Source: Mesodorylaimus sp. YZB2_4 (Eukaryota; Nematoda; Enoplea; Dorylaimida; Dorylaimidae). Taken from it: DNA of 64,000 nucleotides. Below the pieces are notes generated by a model that did no database searches, had not been told where the DNA came from, and was given only the letters and a program-made list of their open reading frames with translations. The DNA lies in contig JASANH010000360.1 of assembly GCA_030248295.1 (NCBI GenBank), positions 178,928 through 242,927 of the forward strand. Reading direction: 5' to 3'. Positions 56,555 to 64,000 of the stretch are shown piece by piece. A program made the position numbers and the translations under genes. The first letter of the stretch is position 1. Each line of letters begins with the position of its first letter.

Positions 56555-57595
56555 ACATCCACAACGGGAGTGAGGCAAAAGCGCACAGTCGCCCTTGGCT
56601 ATTAAGCCTTCAGATACATAACCATGCGAAAAGTTCCCATACTTGCGGTGCAAGCTTATTGAAAGTGCCTTACTGGGAAGATGCCTCCGACATCGCCGTA
56701 ACTGCAGCACACTGTTTTATTCAAAGTTCTTATCGTCAGTCGGACAACAACGGGAAGAAAAGCTATTTTGACCTCGATTTCGTGTATGCAATAGTCTGCC
56801 ATTGATAGCATCCCCTCTCTCTAAACTTACTTTTTCCAGGAGTGCTTGTAATAATAAGACCTTATACAAGTCTTACTCAGTGGTCGCCTCGAATCATCAT
56901 ATATCAAAACTAGACGAGGGTTAAGTTAAAGTGCGGGTGTCCGATGGTCAGTGCCATCCAGCCTGGATACCACCAATATCCCCAACACTGATGGCCGACA
57001 TAGCACTACTAAAATTAGCTCAGCCGCTCAAGTTTACTAAAAATATTCAGCCGATTGCATTGCCTGAACAAAATGAAGAAGTGCCACCTGGAACAGAATG
57101 CATTGCGGCTGGATGGGGAGCAACGGAATACTGTAAGCACACAAATCTAGTGAGGGGGTAACCATTTTGTGCAAAGTCAGTTAATCTTTCTGATTTTAAA
57201 AGATTTTGATCAAAACAAAGAATATCAGAGCGGGCGTCCTCCTGATGTTCTGCAAGAAATCAATGTCACAATAGCCATGCGCAACGAATGCCAAAAGTAT
57301 TCCAAGAAATATGACGCTAAAACGATGATCTGCCACACTGCCGTTTATTCTCAACATCTGCTTTCAGTAAGCGAGGTTGGACAGACTTTTTGTTTATATG
57401 CCACCTCTGCGAGTATTTTAGGGCGATTCTGGAAGCGCACTTGTTTGCAAGAAGAATTATAAAAATGTGCTCTATGGCGTCGCTAGTTTCATAGAACCTG
57501 ATGAAACAAGGACCAGGATCGCTGCCAGTGTCTTCACGGAAGTCAGCAAATACAGATATTGGATCGATGACATAATTCTTACTTCCGTGCATTAA
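56555..57595 (+). CDS. trypsin-like serine protease with in-frame stop
   Basis: S1-family peptidase. Four exons fit in phase: 56555-56783, 56840-57132, 57203-57366 and 57422-57595. The mature N-terminus is at IHNGSEA. Catalytic His is in TAAHC, Asp in ADIALLKL and Ser in GDSGSA, so the triad is present. PWLLSLQ, CGASL, IAAGWGATE and VFTEVSKYRYWI match the fold. The second exon has an in-frame TAA at 56922-56924, between LDEG and VKVRVS, with homology continuing in the same frame on both sides. This is a nonsense mutation, a sequence error or a pseudogene mark. The residues usually holding the C191-C220 disulfide are not Cys (LLSGDSGS and ASFIEPDE), an unusual pocket. No signal peptide or propeptide exon was identified upstream, so the 5' end is incomplete. 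Confidence 0.75.
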
Positions 57596-57597
57596 AT

Positions 57598-57970
57598 GAC
57601 TGGAAGAGGCGATTTGAAGGGGATAGATGCTTTAGATAGAATGACGATAAACTGTGCTTTATTCTATGCTTCTTGCAAAAAAGGAATCAAGTTTATGATT
57701 ACTGAACGAACACATATCACACCCAGTAGATATCAGAGAGTAGGGAACACATACTCTACCGGAGCGGACATAATACTGACCGCCCACGAATCTATAATAC
57801 TAAAAGCCAAACATCCGGACTCCTTCAACACAGCAAAACGTTCCGAGTGGATTATCTCGAAATTTTCAGCGGTAAGGCGCATTTCGGTCAACACGAAGTT
57901 TGTAGAGAATTTCGAGCTCTATAAGACAGTATCAATTTTTTGTTTAATTTCCAATCCGATCGTTAGATAA
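57598..57970 (+). CDS. partial CUB-like domain fragment
   Basis: An open frame right after the protease stop contains ESIILKAKHPDSFNTAKRSE followed by WIISKF and VNTKFVENFEL. This matches the opening half of a CUB domain (a gap-P-Y pattern, then W-I, then F-x-L). CUB domains often accompany trypsin domains in secreted proteins. The frame ends before the second half, and the DNA beyond it is low complexity. It may be a downstream exon of an alternative protease transcript or a separate broken gene. Start and splice borders are not established. Confidence 0.35.
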
Positions 57971-58084
57971 TCGATAATCGATAAATGGAAAGTTATCGCT
58001 AGGGGGCGCGGTCGTTTGGGGGGCCTGCAGTGTACTGTAAAGTCATAGCGTTTTGAGTTCGAGTCTAATAAGGGTGAATGGCCT

Positions 58085-58630
58085 CTGTCTGGATAGGGGC
58101 CCCTTTCCGTTCCCCCCCCCCCCTCCTTTCTATTTATGTAGAAATAATAAATAAATAAAAAAAATATACAAAGAAAAAAGAGAAAGAAACATACAGACAC
58201 ACGTGCGCCCCCCCCCCCCGGTTTTTCCCCCCCCCACACACACGATGTGGCGCCGGAGAAAAAAATGGGAGAGAAAAACAAGGGCCTCTAATTGGGGGGC
58301 ATCCCCCCCACCAGGCGGAGGACGAGGAAGAAAAAAAAAGGGAGGAAAAAAAAGAACCACTCTTCATAATAGAGAAGAAGAGCTGTACGGGGGCGGGGGA
58401 GACAAAAAAAAAAAAAAAATAAATGGAGAAAATATCGCGCCCCCCCCCGGGCAAAAAAACCGCACAAGACGCCCCTCATAATTTTTTTTACCCCCACGCC
58501 GTTTGGTACCAACCCTGCGCCGCCCTCCCCTTCATAAAACACCCCCCCCGCCAACCCCAAAACTCACACCACAGGGCAAAGGCTCGCCCCCGCCCCCCCC
58601 AAAACCCCAAACGCCCAAAAAAAAAAAGAC
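58085..58630. repeat. low-complexity poly-C/poly-A/GA block
   Basis: About 540 bp made of runs of C, A, G and GAA with almost no complex sequence. It joins the CUB-like fragment to the Helitron helicase abruptly at about 58631. Base composition is unlike anything else in the window, so assembly or sequencing error is a live possibility. Confidence 0.75.
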
Positions 58631-60576
58631 AGGTCGATGATCGGGAGTGGTTTCGATGTATGGAAGAAAGTGCCCTTTCCATGATGCCTTTTCAGCTTCG
58701 ATCATTGTTCGCCATACTACTTATCCATTGCGACGTGCTCAATGCCAACGAGTTGTGGCTACATTTTCAATTGGCTATGACCGATGATTTTCGACATCGA
58801 GGCTACGATAAAGAAACGGCTGACTCGATGGCTCTTTTAGAAATTCAGACGGAGCTTGAGGGGTCTGGATTCAACAACGCCGACAAAGGATTGCCAGCAC
58901 CCGGTCATCTGCCTGAGAATATTGAAGATGCGCTAGCAAATGTTGCCATCTACGACGCCCGCGGACACGAAATGCTGGCGATGTTGAATGAAGGCCAACG
59001 ACTAGCCGCGGACACAATTTTGAATGCCATACACTCGGACTCGCCTGATCGACAGCGCTGCTTCTACATTGATGGCCCTGGAGGAACAGGTATGACAGGT
59101 TTTGAATTCTGATCATTTTCCATTTCCAATCATTTTAGGTAAAACCTTTCTTTATACGGCTCTGATAAACGCCGCACTCGGAGAGGGAAAGCGCGTCATC
59201 GCCGTCGCCTGGACTGGAATCGCAGCCATCCTACTGCCAAAAGGTCGAACCTGCCATACAGCTTTTCGTCTGCCTTTGGATCTTCAACCCAACAGCGTGT
59301 GCAAGCTGACGAGAAAAGAGAAAGAAGCATTATTTGATGCCGATGTCATATTTTGGGACGAAGCATCCATGGCAGACAAATGCGCTTTGGAAATGGTCGA
59401 TCGAGCTCTCAGGGACATCATGCAAAACGACTTCCCATTCGGTGGCAAAGTGCTAACGATGGGCGGCGATTTTCGTCAAATCCTTCCCGTAGTACCAGGC
59501 GGCACTCCAGCTCAGATCATCGCAAAATGCGTAAAGTCCAGCGATCTGTGGATCAACTTTGTTCAGCTTCGCCTACACGTCAACATGCGTGCGAGCGCTA
59601 ATGAAATTGAATACGCCAACTGGTTGTTGAGATTAGGCGCCGACAACTTACCACCTCCAGTCGATCGAAAGACAGAATACTCAGTCGCTGTGCCAGCCCA
59701 ATGCATCAGCCAAAACGTGGTCGAGGACTTATTTCCGGATTTATTTGATGGCGGCGAAGAAGGAATGCAACAACGCGTCATCCTGACACCGTTCAATGAA
59801 GACTGCCGTCAGATAAATGAACATATCTTGCTTCGACTCGCTGGTAAGTTTCCTCATTATGTTTTCGACTGCCAATTTATGAGCCTTTTGCTGTTCAGGT
59901 GATAAGCTTACTTTCAACAGCATTGATACTATCGGAGTCGAAGAAGGACAAGACGAAGCAGCTGCCAACCAAAACTTCCCAGTGGACTTCCTCAATAGTG
60001 TCAATTTCTCTGGTCTTCCTCCTCACGAGCTCAACATCAAAAAGAATTCCGTCGTTATGCTAATTCGAAACATGTCGATCAATCTAGGCCTGTGCAACGG
60101 AACCCGCTGCCAGGTTTTAGATGCGAAGCCGACAGTGCTAAAAGTCAAGCTTCTCTCTGGTGCACATAGAGGCACAATTCATTTCATCCCCCGTGTAACC
60201 CTCGATACGAAAGACGTCAAAGAACTCCCATTTAACTTACGTCGTCGTCAATTTCCGGTTAAGTTGGGATACAGGTGAGTGAATAATTCTTCGGTTCTCC
60301 TCCACTGTCTTACAAATTGATGCTAAACATTAAACCTTTCCCAAACTTCTTTTGCTTTTTAGCATGACCATCAACAAAGCCCAAGGTCAAACGATGGACA
60401 AAGTTGGGGTTTACTTGAGAAGTCCCGTATTCACGCATGGCCAGTTTTACGTCGGCTGTTCACGAGTTCGTTCTTTCGACGCCCTTAAGATTCAAGTGGT
60501 AGAAGGTTCCCGACAAGGTACTAGCAATGGTGTGACGGTTACCGACAACATCGTTTTCAAGCAGGTTTTAAAGTAG
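58631..60576 (+). CDS. Pif1-type helicase half of a Helitron
   Basis: Helitrons are rolling-circle transposons whose protein joins a Rep (HUH) nuclease to a Pif1-like 5'-3' helicase. Four exons join in phase: about 58631-59089, 59139-59843, 59899-60274 and 60363-60576. The N-terminal part (MMPFQLRSLFAILLIHCDV, then ELW) is the region that precedes the helicase in Helitron proteins. Helicase motifs follow in order: GPGGTGKT (Walker A, split by intron 1), VIFWDEASM (Walker B), MGGDFRQILPV (motif III), INKAQGQT and YVGCSRVRS (motifs V-VI). The Rep domain is missing: upstream is low-complexity DNA. All motif residues are intact and there is no internal stop, so it may have been active recently or the copy was truncated. 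A host Pif1 gene is less likely given the N-terminal context. Confidence 0.85.
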
Positions 60577-60875
60577 TGTACGTGAGTGCACTGTTCCTTT
60601 CCATGCGGTTTATGTGTGTAAAGTGTGCCCATTGACTGAGTTTCCTGTTTCGGGATATTGCTTCTTCGGGTCATCTAACTGCTTCATGTGTCTCTGTACA
60701 GATATGCACACTTTACGCCGCAACAGAACTCGCACTCTACCGTACTGTAGTCTACCGGGTAACTACGCTGTCTCTTGTTCGCATACGGTATTACTGCATC
60801 ATTTGATCTGCAAATAGATACAAGGCCCAAGACAGAAATTTGAATTATACGACAGCTTCATTTTTACCTTTAAAA

Positions 60876-61388
60876 ATGGCTTTATTCACGGCTGACTTGA
60901 AAGATTACGAATACAAATGGACTCATTTCGTTGTCTACAGCCAACACTCGAATGACAAGAAAAGCTTCTCGCCAAAGCCGCTAAAAGAACTTGCTGCATT
61001 TCGTACTCTTCACTCATTGCATAAACCAGCGACGATTTCAAGCATATCCAGCGATAATGAACCATGGAATCCTCACGAATTTCAAAAGTATACTATCATA
61101 ATCAAAACGACCAGCTTGACGAAGGATATCGGAATGATTCCAAATTTATACATTTCCCCTCAGCTCAAGAAACTGCTTTTATCAATGCGACGTGAAGAAA
61201 AAGTAATCGCTTATTTCAATGAGCAAGACTTCAATGCCGGCCTTCCGTGTCCATGTCCGTTCAAGTTCCTGTCACTGAAAACGGATGGAGAATCGTACAC
61301 CGTGCGCATGTTTCTCGACGACCAATACGATGAAGGAATCATCGGTCGCGAGATCGTCGAACGTGTTCATAACAACGCGCCATGCTAA
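60876..61388 (+). CDS. unknown ORF downstream of the Helitron helicase
   Basis: A single open frame of about 170 codons from Met 60876 (or 182 from Met 60840), ending in TAA at 61386-61388. It is hydrophilic, with a CPCPFKFLSL motif and DDQYDEG near the end, and no membrane segment. I do not recognise the family. It lies 300 bp after the helicase on the same strand and may be part of the transposon; animal Helitrons can carry extra genes such as OTU or RPA-like ones, but I cannot show either here. No intron is needed. Confidence 0.45.
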   Translation: MALFTADLKDYEYKWTHFVVYSQHSNDKKSFSPKPLKELAAFRTLHSLHKPATISSISSDNEPWNPHEFQKYTIIIKTTSLTKDIGMIPNLYISPQLKKLLLSMRREEKVIAYFNEQDFNAGLPCPCPFKFLSLKTDGESYTVRMFLDDQYDEGIIGREIVERVHNNAPC

Positions 61389-62416
61389 CACTGCCTTCAC
61401 ACCGTCGGTGAGAAACGAACGGACCTCTTGTCTACACCTTATTTTTCTTTTGACGCGTTCTGGCATGCTCTATCTTTAATCTAATGCCAACAACCATGCG
61501 TAATAATTTGACATGTGCACGCAATGAGAACTTGTTCGCATCCTTCCTTCCTGTGGAGGTGAGTTGGTGATCTTTCTTGAAAACCAACTGCATTGCGCAC
61601 GCACAATTACCCCCATACAAGCCACCACTGATTACTACCTTCCGCGAGCGAAGCGAGCAACTAGAAAATTGCGAGCGGAGCGAGCCATTTTCGCACAAAC
61701 ACTTTTGCCTTAATGTATATTGGGCAAAATATGCCGAGCAGGTCAAAACTTTGATGCACAAGGCTGATGATAGCTCGTCCAGTCATGAAGTCTTCTGTGG
61801 GTGGTTCAAGTTGTTTGATGCTGATGCTGTATGCTCGCACATCACAAGGTATTCCATATCATTTTTTACCGAGGTGGGAGTCGAACCCTCACCTCTAAGT
61901 GAACACCAAGCGTAACGACTCCCTTTCAGCAAACTCCTTTCTGCATATGCAAGAAGGACGCATCGTTGCAATTACATTACGTGGCCGCGCTCTATTTTTT
62001 CTTCTGTTTTCTGCTGCATTTTTATCGTGTAAGCACGGGCAGACATTTGGCTAATAATTAGTCCTATGCAGGATCCTGCTGGTCGTTTCTTTGGCGTGTG
62101 CCATTTGCCTCGTAGGCATATACATGTCTGGTCTGCCTCAAAGGCATGTTTTGTATATCATGTACTTCGAATTCTGCCAGTAACACTGTATTTGGCAGAG
62201 AACGTAAGGTACTTGTTGTCCTTGCTGTCTGATTATGTTGAAAAGGACTTTTGGTAAACACAATTGACTGGTCGAACTAGCACATTCAAAATGAGCAGGG
62301 TTTTTCACTAAATATACACATGAACAGTGTCCATGTGCTGCGAGTTTTTCAAGATATCACTTAATTTCCTTTGACAATTAATCATCCTGCTTCGCAACCC
62401 TGTTAAGCGCAGCAGA
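61389..62416. other. Helitron 3' flank and intergenic region
   Basis: No coding exon recognised. A possible Helitron end motif sits at 61642-61688. A minus-strand B-box-like GGTTCGACTCCCACCTCGG (61873-61891 region) resembles 44028-44045, but neither extends to a full tRNA. Confidence 0.4.
61642..61688. repeat. paired GCGAGCGAAGCGAGC motif
   Basis: CGCGAGCGAAGCGAGCAACTAG is followed within a few bases by GCGAGCGGAGCGAGCC. Similar GAGCGAAGCGAG loops followed by CTAG occur at many Helitron 3' ends. The stem is weak here, and the base after CTAG is A, not the T expected at an AT target. Confidence 0.3.
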
Positions 62417-63279
62417 TCAAGGCTCGTAAGTGTAATGCCCGCAAGACGAATCTAATTTGAATTGGCCTGATTCAGGACTATACCAAGAAAATAATTGGCA
62501 GTTTCCAGTTGATTGATACCAATTAAAACTTCGACACCAGATGTAATCAGCGCATTGATTGGTGCAAGATTGTAGTGGTATGCCACTCAGAGAAACCACG
62601 ACGGATTCGTTCATGCATTTTGATCGGACTGGAGTGAAGTCTTGTTTTTGGTCTGAAAACGATTGAAAAATTAAGTTCTTTGGATTGAGACACGGTTCAA
62701 ATGAGTTACTGGAGACAGTGCATAGTGCGAAAGGCTGACTGTCACAAAAGATGTCCTCATATATTTCAGGACTCGATCTTTTTAGAGAAATGCACGCTTC
62801 ATTTGGTGTATACTCTTCCTTATTCGATCCATCCCTTATCAATGTGGTGGCTCCAGTCAAATTCTGATCTGGTACCCCATTGCCGTTGTACCAACGCACA
62901 TTTGGCAAGTCTGTGAGCCCATCGCTGTTTCCTATGGCTGCTGTCCAAATCGGGGCAGTCTGAAACATGTATGTTACTTCAGCGTAATGCGCTGTAAACT
63001 TGTCGTCTTTGTCTGGAAAACAATAAGCTAACCCAAATGCATTGAGGATGGACGCTGCTTCACTAAAAGTGTGAACTTGGGCAAGTGTGCCTCCGGTGCG
63101 ATTACACAATTTCAAGGCATTGGCCCAAGTGGTCACAGAATACGACGCCCCATTCATGACTTCTCTTGGTTCTCCTGGCACATAGGCCAGATAGAAGCAA
63201 CGACCACTGTTGACCACGCCCTTGTATGTCTTGGTACAATCGGAAATGAAATCAGTTTGGTTGGCGTAACATTTTTGAG
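62417..63279 (-). CDS. C-type lectin plus PAN/apple domain protein, 3' part
   Basis: Likely a secreted or surface carbohydrate-binding protein. The terminal exon runs from 63279 (acceptor TTTGCAG) to the stop at 62417, about 287 codons. The C-type lectin-like domain starts at QKCYANQTDF and has WANALKLCNRTGGTLAQVHT, the usual W-A-x-x-C and L-A-x-[VI] core, then WTAAIG, VRWYNGNG, NEACISL and CDSQPFALC. The motifs for Ca2+-dependent sugar binding (EPN/QPD and WND) are not clearly kept. A C-terminal PAN/apple-type module follows, with paired Cys in SKCMN, LQSCTNQCADYIWCRSFNWY, GNCQLFSW and SSCGHYTYEP. Upstream exons and signal peptide are not resolved. A possible EGF-like piece (HVCECKSVPNYFLNGDSCDD) lies at about 63620-63690 on the same strand. 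Confidence 0.75.
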
Positions 63280-64000
63280 CTGCAAATAAAAAACTTTTAA
63301 AATCTGAATGCATTTGATCTTGCATTAAATCTTGCATGTTGCATCTTGCACTTGCATTAAATGAGAATATTCTGCCAATTTCTGCGTGTCGTTTTCAAAC
63401 TCAAATATTCCGACACTTATTACGCATTTATGCTTCAGATTTTAAAAACAAACAGCTCCTTGCAAGAGTCCTGGCCCTTCTGCGTGCCCGCATTTGGTAA
63501 ATGTTCAGTTTAAGAGTGAGAAACTGCTAGATTGGACGTAAATTATAGTGTTGTAAGTGCAGAAAGAAAACTGGCTCACATGTATTGGGATAATAAAATA
63601 TTAACAAAAAAAAATACTGTGCAAATCATCGCAGCTGTCGCCATTTAAAAAATAGTTTGGAACTGATTTACATTCGCACACGTGACGCTCCGTGCTTACC
63701 CCAAGTAAAATAAACATATTAGAGAAAAAACATGTTTTCAATTCGAGAATCTTAAAGTACCTGGCGACTGTTGCTAGCCGACTATAATTGTGGATTTTCA
63801 CCCATTTCATGATCATGGTCGCTGATATAGTTAAGATTGAATTACGGCTTCCGAAGATGGATGAATCAATATATGCAGTATTCATTTCAGATATAGATTT
63901 CTGGAAGCTTCAAAAGCTAATTTGATGAAAACCTAGCGGGGCCGACTCGAATATGCACTTCTCGGACACAACTCGTTTATCTAGGCTGCACTGGCGGTCG
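63280..64000. other. upstream region of the lectin gene, unresolved
   Basis: Probably holds introns and 5' exons of the lectin gene. A minus-strand frame (63885-63601) contains a Cys-rich EGF-like piece and a hydrophobic stretch (NMFILLG), but its borders could not be matched in phase to 63279. Confidence 0.3.

Noticed and set aside
61868-61930. tRNA gene candidate on the minus strand
   Set aside because: It shares the same B-box-like core as 44026-44060 but has no D-arm or acceptor pairing.

Overview
This is intron-rich animal genomic DNA, not prokaryotic. Conserved proteins are split into short exons with GT..AG borders on both strands. The gene set is a K2P potassium channel, ankyrin, PCYT2, KCMF1, GRB2, RNASEH2A, NADSYN1, a trypsin-like protease and a C-type lectin, which points to a bilaterian. 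The GRB2 protein shares features with both arthropod Drk and nematode SEM-5, so an invertebrate, possibly an ecdysozoan, is my best guess. The species is not determined.

Layout. 1-8 kb: a TIR transposon copy carrying a smaller nested element (1083-3004), then a complete two-pore K+ channel on the minus strand (5587-7122). 8-20 kb: a second divergent TIR element with an eroded LINE tail inside it, then a short plus-strand ankyrin gene (11077-17872) whose introns hold two inverted-repeat elements. 20.7-27.8 kb: complete PCYT2 (14 exons, plus strand). Its last intron holds a three-level transposon nest: a hAT-like element with an 8-bp target duplication, inside it a GGGGCC-TIR element, inside that a small TA-flanked element. 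28.5-30.2 kb: a three-exon gene for a single-pass membrane protein that I cannot assign to a family. 30.4-31.8 kb: a third GGGGCC-TIR copy that still has the empty target site of the smallest element.

32.7-55.0 kb is a block of four conserved genes, all on the minus strand: KCMF1 (ubiquitin ligase), GRB2/Drk (receptor tyrosine kinase adaptor), RNASEH2A (RNase H2 catalytic subunit) and NADSYN1 (glutamine-dependent NAD+ synthetase). I could reconstruct all four from start to stop with consistent splice phases. They share orientation but no common pathway. A LINE fragment sits in the last intron of RNASEH2A.

55-64 kb: a trypsin-like protease with one in-frame stop and a missing specificity-pocket disulfide, a CUB-like fragment, a very low-complexity stretch, the Pif1-type helicase half of a Helitron with an unknown ORF behind it, and a minus-strand C-type lectin plus PAN gene whose 5' exons are not resolved.

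Protein lengths given are from exons I joined by eye. Splice sites were chosen from GT/AG borders, reading phase and family conservation, so an error of a few bases is possible at some borders. No database search was run.
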